17,902 nt of DNA from an uncultured Bacteroidales bacterium (GCA_946407715.1 CAMJPH010000050.1:1-17902), one strand, 5' to 3'; counted from the first letter of the stretch, positions 1-7,300 are shown. Translations and numbers: made by a program. The notes: generated from the letters alone by a model not told the origin.

Positions 1-195
1 GTGGCATTGCGGTCGTTGCCGCCACGTCCGTCGTTGTTGGTGGCGTTGCGGTCGTTGCCTCCGCGCCCGTCGTCGTTGGTGGCATTGCGGTCGTTGCCGC
101 CACGTCCGTCGTTGTTGGTGGCGTTGCGGTCGTTGCCTCCGCGCCCGTCGTCGTTGGTGGCATTGCGGTCGTTGCCTCCGCGCCCGTCATCATTT
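1..195. repeat. 39-bp tandem repeat array (78-bp higher-order unit)
   Basis: Five 39-bp units start at 1, 40, 79, 118 and 157, with a degenerate sixth starting at 196. Units alternate between two variants (NNDGR and NDDGR in the encoded minus-strand protein), so 1-78 and 79-156 are the same 78-bp dimer repeated. The period is a multiple of three, so copy-number change would keep the reading frame. The array begins at the window edge and may extend further. Confidence 0.95.
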
Positions 196-902
196 ATGGT
201 GTTGCGGTCGTTCTCGGCCTTGGGCTTCTCTGTGTTTTCTTTTACAGCAGGTTTCTCCGCAGGCTTTACAGCAGGTTTTTCCGTAGGTTTCTCTGCGGGT
301 TTTACAGCAGGCTTCTCCGCAGGTTTTTCGACCGGTTTTGTCACGTTTTTTTCGGGTTGTGGCTCCGAAACCTTTTGCTTTTCGGGCTCCGAATCCGTTT
401 TTGGTTGCGGCTTTGGATCATCCTCACCCCGTGCGTGTTTTGTAGCAGGTGCAGGAGCCGGTTCGTCCTCTTTTACCTTTGCCTTGGGCGTTTCTTTCAC
501 GGGTGAAGTAACGGTCTGAGGCTTAACATCGCTCTTCTGTTTGGTCTCGTTCTTCTTGGAGTCTGTTACGGGTACGGCTGTTTTTGCCGTAGGCTGTTTT
601 TCTGTGGGTTGCGAGACTGCGGGTTGCGAGACTGTGGGCTGTTTTGCTGTAGTCTGTTTGTTAGTGGGCTGTGCGACTGTAGTTTGGGTGTTTTGTTTGA
701 CCGCTGATGGCGTTTCTTTCGTTTGGACAGGCTTTGCTGCCGGTGTTGCACTACTATTTGTGGATGAAGTGTTGATAGTCGGCATTTTACCCTTTGTCGT
801 CTTGGACGAAGTGTTGATGGTTGGCAGTTTGCCGTTGTTCTGTGCCCATCCCGCACCTGCTGAGCAGCATATCGCAATAAGTAATATGATGAATTTTTTC
901 AT
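1..902 (-). CDS. Secreted Pro/Lys-rich protein with 13-residue tandem repeats (partial, C-terminus outside window)
   Basis: The minus-strand frame is open from an ATG at 902 to the window edge (300 codons, no stop), so the C-terminus is missing. Residues 1-21 form a Sec signal peptide (MKK, hydrophobic stretch, then GWAQ), so the product is exported. After it comes a low-complexity Thr/Gln/Pro/Lys-rich region, then alternating EKPAVKP / EKPAEKP units resembling a stretched periplasmic or wall-spanning linker. The visible end is a 13-residue repeat, GGNDRNATNDDGR, present about five times. The start lies 16 bp after the stop of the FHA-pseudoprotease gene, so the two are probably co-transcribed. 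I recognise no enzymatic domain. The Asn/Asp/Gly-rich repeat faintly resembles calcium-binding loops, but its arginines argue against a firm call. The signal peptide, composition and repeats are seen directly; the function is unknown. The long plus-strand frame opposite it is a by-product of the repeats. Confidence 0.85.
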   Translation of the reverse strand, partial: MKKFIILLIAICCSAGAGWAQNNGKLPTINTSSKTTKGKMPTINTSSTNSSATPAAKPVQTKETPSAVKQNTQTTVAQPTNKQTTAKQPTVSQPAVSQPTEKQPTAKTAVPVTDSKKNETKQKSDVKPQTVTSPVKETPKAKVKEDEPAPAPATKHARGEDDPKPQPKTDSEPEKQKVSEPQPEKNVTKPVEKPAEKPAVKPAEKPTEKPAVKPAEKPAVKENTEKPKAENDRNTINDDGRGGNDRNATNDDGRGGNDRNATNNDGRGGNDRNATNDDGRGGNDRNATNNDGRGGNDRNA

Positions 903-918
903 TGTGATGGTTTTTGGG

Positions 919-2256
919 TTATTTTATTTCAGTGAAAGGTATGATGATTGCGGTCGGGTCTGTTGGCAAGGAGACCAACGTGCCAATGAAGTAGTATTTG
1001 CCGTGTTTTTTGCAGAAAACAGGGCTGCCAGCTCGAAGGGCGATAGGGGTGTTGAGCTCGATTTTTTCGCCTGTTTTGTCTTGGGACGTAATTGTAGCGG
1101 TGGCAACGACAGGTTTGGTGTTCTCGGCCAAAGTTTCCCCTTCGATGTTCATGGCATTTTCGGGGAGCATTCCGACGATGAACAATTCTGTGCCTTCTCC
1201 TATTTCATCCCAAATGGTGGGGTCGGCCATGATGTTGCTGGGCATGTCGCGTTGCACGTATATGTAGTCGTTGGGCGAGACAGCACGTTTCACAGGCATT
1301 CCTGCGAACTGGCCTGCTTGGCTGGGCAGTTGAATGTCCTTGCAGGTTGCCGGTTTCATGATGCATTCTTTGGATGTGAACTCGATGATTTTCCCATCTT
1401 CTGATTTGGCCTCAAAAGTGGCTGTGATGTGGCCGTTGAATTTTGTCAAGATGAGATTTGCGTATGCGATGGGGTCTTCAAGGCTGAAATCGCTGGCGCA
1501 GTCTTTGTAGAGCCAAGGCTCCACAACATGGTGGGAGGTTACAAGGTGATTGTCGCTGGTCACAAATCCCGTGGCCGTTGGAACGGCAGTGTCTCCGTAA
1601 TTGTCGAACGTGTATGTGAACGGTTGCCCATCGTTGATGGCATCGGAAATAAGCGTGAAGTCCTTCATGTGGACGACATAGACGTCAGAGGAGAGCTTGT
1701 CAAGGTTACGGGCGGCTCCAGAAAGGAACTTGTAGGCGGCGAACCCGCAGGCTCCGGCAGCAAGGATGATTGCGAGAATGATGGAGACCGTTTTGTAGGA
1801 ACGCAGTTTTCGACCGCTTGAGGCACTGACACCGTTTTGCTTTTCCTTGAGCAGGAACGCGATACGAGGGCCTCCTTCTGACAGCTGTATCTCGTCCCCG
1901 TCTTGAAGATAGAAGGATTGTGTGATGATGGTGCCGTTAACTAATGTGGCGTTTGTCTGTGACCGGTGGACGAGCTTGTAGTTTTCTCCTTCGCGCACGA
2001 TGACAGCATGTTCTCGGCTTACGGTCGGGAAATGCTCCGTGTCGAATCGGATCAGGCATTTCGCTTCGCGGCCGATGAACGCTTCGTCCGCCTTAATCAA
2101 TTGAGTCTCCCCATGACGGTGGAATGCCGAATCATCCTTGTATTCAATAAAATACGAAGGCTCTGCCGCATTGGAGCCTTGGTTGACTGATTTTTTGAAC
2201 GCAGTTGTCTTGCTTAACGCAGCTCTGTTGTACACATTTGTCTTTTCTTCTGCCAT
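919..2256 (-). CDS. FHA-TM-trypsin-like membrane protein, probable pseudoprotease (catalytic Ser replaced by Ala)
   Basis: The 445-residue protein has three parts. Residues about 35-137 are an FHA (phosphothreonine-binding) domain with IGR at 61-63, SREH at 80-83 and NG at 107-108. A single membrane helix spans about 156-178. A trypsin/HtrA-like domain at about 190-445 should lie in the periplasm, with the FHA domain in the cytoplasm. The histidine motif (TSHHV, His243) and aspartate motif (PND, Asp330) match the paralogue encoded at 5822-7300. Where that paralogue has GNSGGPVF, this one reads LRAGSPVF, putting Ala409 at the nucleophile position. It may therefore bind peptides or sense without cleaving, although Ser411 two residues on leaves slight doubt. 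The gene starts 3 bp after the zinc-ribbon gene stop and is followed 16 bp later by the secreted repeat-protein gene. Domain calls are confident; loss of activity is inferred from the residue. Confidence 0.9.
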   Translation of the reverse strand: MAEEKTNVYNRAALSKTTAFKKSVNQGSNAAEPSYFIEYKDDSAFHRHGETQLIKADEAFIGREAKCLIRFDTEHFPTVSREHAVIVREGENYKLVHRSQTNATLVNGTIITQSFYLQDGDEIQLSEGGPRIAFLLKEKQNGVSASSGRKLRSYKTVSIILAIILAAGACGFAAYKFLSGAARNLDKLSSDVYVVHMKDFTLISDAINDGQPFTYTFDNYGDTAVPTATGFVTSDNHLVTSHHVVEPWLYKDCASDFSLEDPIAYANLILTKFNGHITATFEAKSEDGKIIEFTSKECIMKPATCKDIQLPSQAGQFAGMPVKRAVSPNDYIYVQRDMPSNIMADPTIWDEIGEGTELFIVGMLPENAMNIEGETLAENTKPVVATATITSQDKTGEKIELNTPIALRAGSPVFCKKHGKYYFIGTLVSLPTDPTAIIIPFTEIK

Positions 2257-2259
2257 AAT

Positions 2260-2967
2260 TTATTGTTGAATTTGGTTATTATCTTCTTTATTTCCTTTGT
2301 CCGTCTTGACGATTTGGCATTGACGGTTGTCAACCAGTAGGATATCCCCCTCCTGAATGGGCGTTTTCCGGACAGCCAGTATAAACGTTTTCTTCAGGTT
2401 TCCCTTGTCTTCAATGAACCATTGTCCGTTTTCCAATGTGAAGACCACTTGGGCCTCTTCATTCTCGGGTGCCTCTGCAATTTGTTTGTTAAGACGGATT
2501 TCTTTTCCGTAAAAAGTTTTGTCTTGAGGGTGACTGGAATTTCCGCCGTTTGTGATATGCTGTACGGAAAGTGTCAAATTCGGTCCTTGTTTCTCTTCCT
2601 CGCTTTTTTTTGCGTTTAAGTAGGGGTTGATGGTCTTCTTAAGCAACGACTCGTTGGAACTGGAAATCCCTTCGGAATCTTCACTATTGCCTCCTAATAC
2701 CTGTTGCAGGGGGAATTTGCATTGGGGGCAGATGGACATATCAGTCCAAACAGGGTAACCGCAGTTCGGACAGTGACTTTTTTGTCTTTGGGGCATGTCA
2801 GAAAGAACATCTTGTTTGAGAACAGATGCTTTTTCATCCTCTTGAGCTGCCGGCTCCGTGTTTTCGTATGTCGGTCGGTTGGTCGCATCACCAGACACTG
2901 GATGGCCACATTTTTCGCATATTTCCACGTCATTGGGATTAATCCAACCGCAAATTTTACATCTCAT
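2260..2967 (-). CDS. Double zinc-ribbon protein with degenerate FHA-like C-terminus
   Basis: I place the start at the internal ATG at 2967 (235 residues). From there the protein begins MRCKICG, matching the start MICKACG of its paralogue at 3661; an upstream ATG at 3027 would add 20 residues with no counterpart. Two zinc ribbons are visible: C3/C6 with C17/C20, and C66/C69 with C80/C83, all eight cysteines present. An acidic, Ser/Glu-rich linker contains KKTINPYL (Thr112), a motif shared with the paralogue. The C-terminal part (about 150-222) keeps the late strands of an FHA fold (QWFIED, then EGDILLVDN) but lacks the SRxH and NG phosphopeptide-binding signatures. There is no signal peptide or membrane helix, so it should be cytoplasmic. 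It is the first gene of the leftward operon. It may act as an adaptor or kinase substrate (inference). Confidence 0.85.
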   Translation of the reverse strand: MRCKICGWINPNDVEICEKCGHPVSGDATNRPTYENTEPAAQEDEKASVLKQDVLSDMPQRQKSHCPNCGYPVWTDMSICPQCKFPLQQVLGGNSEDSEGISSSNESLLKKTINPYLNAKKSEEEKQGPNLTLSVQHITNGGNSSHPQDKTFYGKEIRLNKQIAEAPENEEAQVVFTLENGQWFIEDKGNLKKTFILAVRKTPIQEGDILLVDNRQCQIVKTDKGNKEDNNQIQQ

Positions 2968-3306
2968 AACAATTCTTTTCACGCTACATATACTACCTGC
3001 AAAACTTACATAAAGTTGACGTTGCAAAAATGCGCTTTATATCATTAAAAAACACTGTTTTGTGTCGCCCGTTTTGGGCATGTCGCCCGTTTTGGGCAAT
3101 GTTCGGTTTGCCGACAATTTTTGATTGCCGATAGCAGATATTAATGCCGTGTTGGCAATAAGTGAATCTTATAAGGTGTTTTGAGTTTTTTTGTTTTTTT
3201 GTAACAAATTTTCAAGAATGAAAGTATGTTAATATGTTATTGTATGGTTTGTGATTATTAGCTGTTATTTTGTGCTTGGAGCTGCAAAATTGCAAGGTAT
3301 AGTCAC
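2968..3306. other. AT-rich intergenic region between divergent operon and regulator gene
   Basis: This 339-bp gap carries the leftward operon's promoter region and the regulator's leader. It holds two tandem 18-bp repeats with palindromic cores (listed separately). It also has a short inverted repeat TCGG-TTTG-CCGA (3103-3114) and a widely spaced ATTGCC/GGCAAT pair (3124-3129 and 3154-3159). A weak leftward -7-like element, CATTTTTG on the minus strand (3032-3025), is one mismatch from TAnnTTTG but has no clear -33 partner. I see no gene or RNA in it. Confidence 0.6.
3063..3098. promoter_or_regulatory. Tandem palindromic operator-like sites, pair 1
   Basis: The 18-bp sequence TGTCGCCCGTTTTGGGCA occurs twice in a row (3063-3080 and 3081-3098). 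Each copy contains GCCC-N5-GGGC, a dyad suited to a dimeric DNA-binding protein. The pair is followed by ATGT, giving GGGCAATGT, which is also found at the end of pair 2. It lies about 96 bp upstream of the leftward operon start and 208 bp upstream of the helix-turn-helix gene. Confidence 0.7.
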
Positions 3307-3534
3307 ATGTCTTTAAAAGCAAAAATAATGGTTGGTTTTCACATTGGAAATATTATCAAGGAAGAACTTCGCAGGCAGGGTCGGACGAACAAGTGGCTTG
3401 CTGAACAAATTCATGTTAATCCGCGTACGGTGAACAAAATTTTTTTGAAAAGTGTCATTGACACCCAACAGTTGTTGGTGATTTCCAGAGCGTTGGACTA
3501 TGATTTTTTCAAACTTTTTTCTGAACTCATTTAG
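3307..3534 (+). CDS. Small helix-turn-helix (XRE-like) DNA-binding regulator
   Basis: The 75-residue product resembles small Bacteroidota XRE-type proteins that begin HIGNxIKEELRRQGR. The helix-turn-helix lies at about residues 14-64, with the helix pair around KWLAEQIHVNPRTVNKIF (29-46), followed by IDTQQLLVISRALDYDFF. It has no sensor domain, so it probably acts as a simple dimeric DNA binder. An internal ATG at 3328 (Met8) is an alternative start nearer the conserved FHIGN segment. It sits alone between two divergent operons, and two pairs of identically spaced palindromes flank it. This suggests that it controls both operons and perhaps itself (inference). Its composition is more AT-rich than the kinase gene. 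Confidence 0.85.
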   Translation: MSLKAKIMVGFHIGNIIKEELRRQGRTNKWLAEQIHVNPRTVNKIFLKSVIDTQQLLVISRALDYDFFKLFSELI

Positions 3535-3558
3535 CGAATCGCCCCGATTCCATGTTAG

Positions 3559-3590
3559 TGCCCGAATTGGGCATTTGCCTATAAAGGGCA
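3559..3590. promoter_or_regulatory. Tandem palindromic operator-like sites, pair 2
   Basis: Two 15-bp dyads occur 17 bp apart: TGCCCGAATTGGGCA (3559-3573, perfect arms) and TGCCTATAAAGGGCA (3576-3590, one mismatch). They match pair 1 (cGCCC-N5-GGGCA, 18 bp apart) in arms, spacer length and phasing, and both pairs end in GGGCAATGT. The pair lies just downstream of the regulator gene and immediately upstream of the candidate promoter of the rightward operon. Confidence 0.7.
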
Positions 3591-3597
3591 ATGTGAT

Positions 3598-3631
3598 TTT
3601 GTGTTTGATGCCATAAGATGATGTAATTTTG
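3598..3631 (+). promoter_or_regulatory. Candidate Bacteroidota promoter of the rightward operon
   Basis: TAATTTTG at 3624-3631 fits the -7 consensus TAnnTTTG. A TTTG at 3598-3601 is a possible -33 element, with spacing slightly longer than usual (22 bp). Transcription would start about 20-25 bp before the ATG at 3661, and the palindrome pair ends 8 bp upstream of the -33 element. Confidence 0.5.
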
Positions 3632-3660
3632 CCGATTCATAAAGTTAATGTTTAAATGCT

Positions 3661-4476
3661 ATGATTTGTAAAGCATGTGGTGCTAAGAACGCAGACACTG
3701 AGCGTTATTGTAAGCAGTGTGGTGTCAGATTAGTGGAAGAGAAACCAGAGGCAGTAGCCTCGAATCAGGAACCAGTCAGTAAAAAAACGGTACGGATTGA
3801 CAAACATGATTTGGGCGCCAAATCGTTAGGATTCCGGATTCATGAATGCGGGTATCCTCTCTTACCGGAAATGACAGTTTGTCCCCGTTGCAAGCGTCCG
3901 GTTTCAGAACCGGAAGGAGGGGCTCCCGAAGAAGTGTCCGCTCCGCCGGTTTCCAAAAAGACTCAGGTCATAGACCTTAGGGCCGCCAAGGCGACCACAA
4001 TCCTCAGCAAGTCGGACCTGCAGTCTCTCAAGCCGGGCGATGCCATAGAACAGACGCTCCCCAAAACCGTTGTGGTGAAACGGGACGAAATTCCTTCCAA
4101 ACAGGAAATGCCCTCGGCGCCTGTGGATAAGCGCACCATCAATCCATATCTCAGGAAAAACAATGCTGTTGCCCCGAAAAGTGCAAATGCCTGTTCTTTG
4201 CAGCCCATTGCACGCTTCGAAGAGGAGGCAGTTCCCAATAAAACCATCTATGATGCGCAGACGGTGGTGCTGAACAGGCAGAACACCGATCCGACAAATT
4301 CCAGCATCACGTCTCGACAACAGGCCAGGCTCACGTTTGAAAATGGAGTCTGGTACATCGAGGATCTCAGCGACCTCAAGACCACTTTTGTGCGTGTGGC
4401 TCGCAAAACCGCCCTGCAGGATGGCGACATCATTCTGATGGGAGATCGGGAGTTCGAATTCTCCATCCAAAAATAA
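3661..4476 (+). CDS. Zinc-ribbon protein with degenerate FHA domain and repeated Lys-Thr motifs
   Basis: This 271-residue protein is a paralogue of the zinc-ribbon protein encoded at 2260-2967. The first ribbon is intact (C3/C6, C17/C20). The second keeps C63, C74 and C77 but has Ile60 where the paralogue has its first cysteine, so that site is damaged unless His61 substitutes. A long linker carries repeated basic-Thr motifs: SKKTVRID (Thr43), SKKTQVID (Thr101), PKTVVV (Thr136), DKRTINPYL (Thr159) and NKTIYD (Thr195). The C-terminal 60 residues resemble the second half of an FHA domain (TSRQQARL, WYIED, QDGDIIL), with SRQQ in place of SREH. No signal peptide or membrane segment is seen. The kinase gene begins 5 bp after its stop. 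I infer a cytoplasmic kinase substrate or FHA docking scaffold; the function is not established. Confidence 0.85.
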   Translation: MICKACGAKNADTERYCKQCGVRLVEEKPEAVASNQEPVSKKTVRIDKHDLGAKSLGFRIHECGYPLLPEMTVCPRCKRPVSEPEGGAPEEVSAPPVSKKTQVIDLRAAKATTILSKSDLQSLKPGDAIEQTLPKTVVVKRDEIPSKQEMPSAPVDKRTINPYLRKNNAVAPKSANACSLQPIARFEEEAVPNKTIYDAQTVVLNRQNTDPTNSSITSRQQARLTFENGVWYIEDLSDLKTTFVRVARKTALQDGDIILMGDREFEFSIQK

Positions 4477-4481
4477 TCTTT

Positions 4482-5765
4482 ATGACAAACGATTATTACG
4501 CGGCAAGATGCAATTTTGAGAGGGGAAACCGGATCAATAATCGATATAGAATCGACAGGATGCTTGGCGAGGGAAGCTTCGGCATGGTCTATAAAGTGGA
4601 GGACAACGCCGGTCGGGTTTATGCGCTGAAGCTGTTGCCGCTGTGGAAACGCCCTTCGGAGGAGCGCGCCGAGTTGGTGCAGCGTTTCAAGATGGAGTTC
4701 GAAACTGGCCGCATTGACAGTCCCTATTTGGTTCACTCTATGGAATATGACAAGGTGGAGGGAAACCCTTTCATCTTGATGGAGTATTGCCAGAAGGGCA
4801 ACCTTTACAAAATGGTGGAGCGGGCGCATCCCGATTATGAGAAAATCGCCCACGACATCTTGCTCGGGCTGCAGGCGTTGCATAAGAACGGGAAGGTACA
4901 CCGAGACTTGAAGCCGGAGAACATCCTTGTTAAAGACAATGGTACCGTGGCTTTGTCTGACTTCGGCACTTCCGGCATGATTGCCGGCCTTTCCCTTTGG
5001 CAGAAAATTTTCCACAAGGTGGATATATTCGGCACTTTCGCCTATATGGCCCCCGAACAGTCGCAGCCCAAAAAAGCCAAGGCGACCGTACTGCCCACCA
5101 CCGACATTTTCTCGTTTGGAGTGGTGATGTATGAGATTCTGTTCCGCGAGTTCCCGTTCGGCCCTCTTGAAAATGAGAAAGATCTGGAGGAATACATCTA
5201 TAAAGCGGGGAAAGGACAGTGGAATCGCAACAAGTTCAAAGTCAACGCTGAATTTGCCAAGTGGGAACCTTTGCTGGAGGGATGCCTCAATCCCGACTAT
5301 GAGATTCGCTTCCAGTCGGTGGATGACATATTCCAAAAAACCTCCTATTTGCGCAAACCAGTCAGAAACCAGCGTTCCACATTCATCACGAACCTCTCCA
5401 AGGGCGTTGTCCTAAAAGTCATGCAAGGGGAGGAGTTCGGAAAATGTTACCATCTGAACGATTTTGTGCGGAACAACACTTTCATCGTCAATTGCGGCCG
5501 GCACAATGATAAGACTCACAATGACATCTGCATAAAGGATTTTGATTCAAACTACGTTTCCAGACGGCATTTCACGTTGGAATACAATATGCAGAATAAA
5601 TCATGGTATATAAGAGACGGCCAATGGTATGACGGCCAGTGGTTGGATTCACTTAACGGAACATACGTCAATTCCCACGAACTCAGGCATTTGGAGGGCA
5701 ACAAGCTTATGGCAGGCGACATTATCACAGTGGGTGAGGTGAAGCTTCGTGTGGAAGGGGAGTAG
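4482..5765 (+). CDS. Ser/Thr protein kinase with C-terminal FHA domain
   Basis: This is a Hanks-type (eukaryotic-like) kinase of 427 residues. Visible catalytic features are the glycine loop GEGSFG (29-34), the ATP lysine in YALK (K50), the catalytic loop HRDLKPEN (140-147, Asp142 as base), DFG (160-162) and APE (190-192), so it should be active. The kinase domain ends near residue 292. A classical FHA domain follows (about 310-427) with CGR (338-340), SRRHF (360-364) and LNGTYVN (391-397). There is no membrane helix and there are no PASTA repeats, so unlike PknB-type receptors it is probably cytoplasmic and may be recruited to phosphothreonine-bearing partners through its FHA domain. It lies between a zinc-ribbon gene (5 bp before) and the FHA-protease gene (56 bp after), with a PP2C gene further on, as expected for a reversible phosphorylation module. 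Confidence 0.95.
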   Translation: MTNDYYAARCNFERGNRINNRYRIDRMLGEGSFGMVYKVEDNAGRVYALKLLPLWKRPSEERAELVQRFKMEFETGRIDSPYLVHSMEYDKVEGNPFILMEYCQKGNLYKMVERAHPDYEKIAHDILLGLQALHKNGKVHRDLKPENILVKDNGTVALSDFGTSGMIAGLSLWQKIFHKVDIFGTFAYMAPEQSQPKKAKATVLPTTDIFSFGVVMYEILFREFPFGPLENEKDLEEYIYKAGKGQWNRNKFKVNAEFAKWEPLLEGCLNPDYEIRFQSVDDIFQKTSYLRKPVRNQRSTFITNLSKGVVLKVMQGEEFGKCYHLNDFVRNNTFIVNCGRHNDKTHNDICIKDFDSNYVSRRHFTLEYNMQNKSWYIRDGQWYDGQWLDSLNGTYVNSHELRHLEGNKLMAGDIITVGEVKLRVEGE

Positions 5766-5821
5766 TAAAGGAAAAACTCAAGAGTAAAATCAACTTATTT
5801 ATTAACAAAAACAATATCATT

Positions 5822-7300
5822 ATGACGAACAAAACTACCCAATTCAAAAGAACCGTTTCCGGTACGCTCAATTCCGGTGTACGTTCCGTTTTTGGCAGCG
5901 AAGGCCGCCGTTATTTTATCATCGAGCATAAAGATGACTCGACGCTCCACAGCCGCGGTGAGCAGCAGAAACTCATTGTGGACGAGGTGTTCATTGGACG
6001 TGATGCCAAATGTCAGGTGCGTATTGACGAGAAATTCGGTACGGTGAGCCGTGAACATGCTCTCATCGCAAAGGATGGTGAAAACTGGAAGTTGATTCAC
6101 CGCTCGCAAACCAATCAGACGTATGTTAACGGCCAGTTGGTACACGGCGAGGTGATTCTGCAGAACGGCGATGAAATCCAGCTCGCCTCCAACGGCCCGC
6201 GCCTCGGGTTCATCGTCCCGCAAGGCGAACAGTCGTTAGTGAAATCTATCGGTCTCACCGCCCGTCTGAACCTCTTCCGCCAGCAGGCGCTGCGTCCTTA
6301 CAAGACTGCGCTGGCCATCATTTCCGCAGTGGCGCTGCTGGCCATTGCTGGCCTTGTCGCTTGGAATATCACGGCAAGCAAGAACTATGAGAAGAAATTT
6401 GCGGAACTGATGCAGGAAATGAATGACAAAAGAATAGACACCATCGTCCAAGAAAAGCTGATTCGTGTCTATGGTGGTGGAAAAGCCAGCAAAGCTGCCA
6501 CAAACACATCGGGCAATGTGGTTTATCCCGATAATGCTACAGCTCCTTCCGGCGAATTGCTGCCGTTCGAGGATGCTGTCTATTTTGTGAGAATGACTGA
6601 CCTCACCATGACCTACGACGGCCAGACAAACTCTTTCCCGTTTGGCGCAGCAGCTCCGTGTGCCACCGGTTTCATTAACAGCGACGGTTATTTTATCACC
6701 GCCCGCCATGTAATTGAGCCTTGGGCATATTTTTATGATTTGAATGATCTTGAGAATCCGCTGACACAGGCTGCCATTGTCCAGTATTTAGGCGGAACCA
6801 TTGATGCCACTATCGTTGCTGAGAGCAAGAACGGCGACAGACGCACATACCATTATACGGATTTCACTGTGACCAAGGATCGCGACAAAGAAGTAGAGAT
6901 CACTGCCACTGACAATAACGAAATGAATTTGAAGATCCGCAAAGCTTTCAGCAATAACGACTATGCCTATTTGAAGACTAATACGCGGAGTAATCTTGTG
7001 ATGAATAAGCAGTTGGCTCCCAATCTTCCTGCGGGAACACAATTGGATATTTTGGGCTTCCCCTATAGCATGGGTGGCGAGAAGAACAATATCCGTCCGC
7101 AATACACTTTCGCCACTACTTCTAATTCAGGACTTTATCATGGTCAAATTGCCGTCACAGGATTCAATGCTGAAAATGGTAACTCCGGCGGTCCTGTTTT
7201 CTGCAAGGATGGTGACAAATTCTACGTGGTTGGCGTTGTCTCTTCTTCATTAGGCAACCACGGTGGAATCATCATTCCGGTTTCCTCTATCAATTATTAA
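5822..7300 (+). CDS. FHA-TM-trypsin-like serine protease with intact triad
   Basis: In this 492-residue membrane protein an N-terminal FHA domain (about 30-133) carries IGR (58-60), SREH (76-79) and NG (103-104), so phosphothreonine binding looks intact. A membrane helix at about 163-181 is followed by a charged segment (185-215) that may be helical and a low-complexity linker. A chymotrypsin/HtrA-like protease domain occupies about 245-492. The triad is visible: His296 in TARHV, Asp380 in NNDYAYL and Ser455 in GNSGGPVF. No PDZ domain follows. The predicted topology puts FHA in the cytoplasm and protease in the periplasm. The paralogue at 919-2256 has the same architecture but Ala at the serine position. 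It sits between the kinase gene and the PP2C gene (14 bp downstream), implying that phosphorylation and proteolysis are linked; the direction of signalling is unknown. Confidence 0.92.
   Translation: MTNKTTQFKRTVSGTLNSGVRSVFGSEGRRYFIIEHKDDSTLHSRGEQQKLIVDEVFIGRDAKCQVRIDEKFGTVSREHALIAKDGENWKLIHRSQTNQTYVNGQLVHGEVILQNGDEIQLASNGPRLGFIVPQGEQSLVKSIGLTARLNLFRQQALRPYKTALAIISAVALLAIAGLVAWNITASKNYEKKFAELMQEMNDKRIDTIVQEKLIRVYGGGKASKAATNTSGNVVYPDNATAPSGELLPFEDAVYFVRMTDLTMTYDGQTNSFPFGAAAPCATGFINSDGYFITARHVIEPWAYFYDLNDLENPLTQAAIVQYLGGTIDATIVAESKNGDRRTYHYTDFTVTKDRDKEVEITATDNNEMNLKIRKAFSNNDYAYLKTNTRSNLVMNKQLAPNLPAGTQLDILGFPYSMGGEKNNIRPQYTFATTSNSGLYHGQIAVTGFNAENGNSGGPVFCKDGDKFYVVGVVSSSLGNHGGIIIPVSSINY

Noticed and set aside
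1..519. Long plus-strand open frame with ALRSLPPRPS repeats
   Set aside because: It is antisense to the secreted repeat protein on the minus strand. That frame has a signal peptide, sensible composition and operon spacing, whereas the plus-strand frame exists only because the repeat lacks stops in several frames.
541..1404. Plus-strand 287-codon open frame
   Set aside because: It overlaps two well-supported minus-strand genes and its translation (Val/Phe/Cys-rich, no domain) looks like a shadow.
2968..3027. 20-residue N-terminal extension of the leftward zinc-ribbon protein
   Set aside because: The paralogue starts directly at its first CxxC motif, and the extension would run into the likely promoter region.
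3063..3098. CRISPR-like short repeat
   Set aside because: There are only two adjacent 18-bp copies without spacers and no cas genes; the internal dyad fits an operator better.
4248..5336. Minus-strand 362-codon open frame opposite the kinase gene
   Set aside because: It lies antisense to a kinase with all catalytic motifs, and its translation has no recognisable domain.
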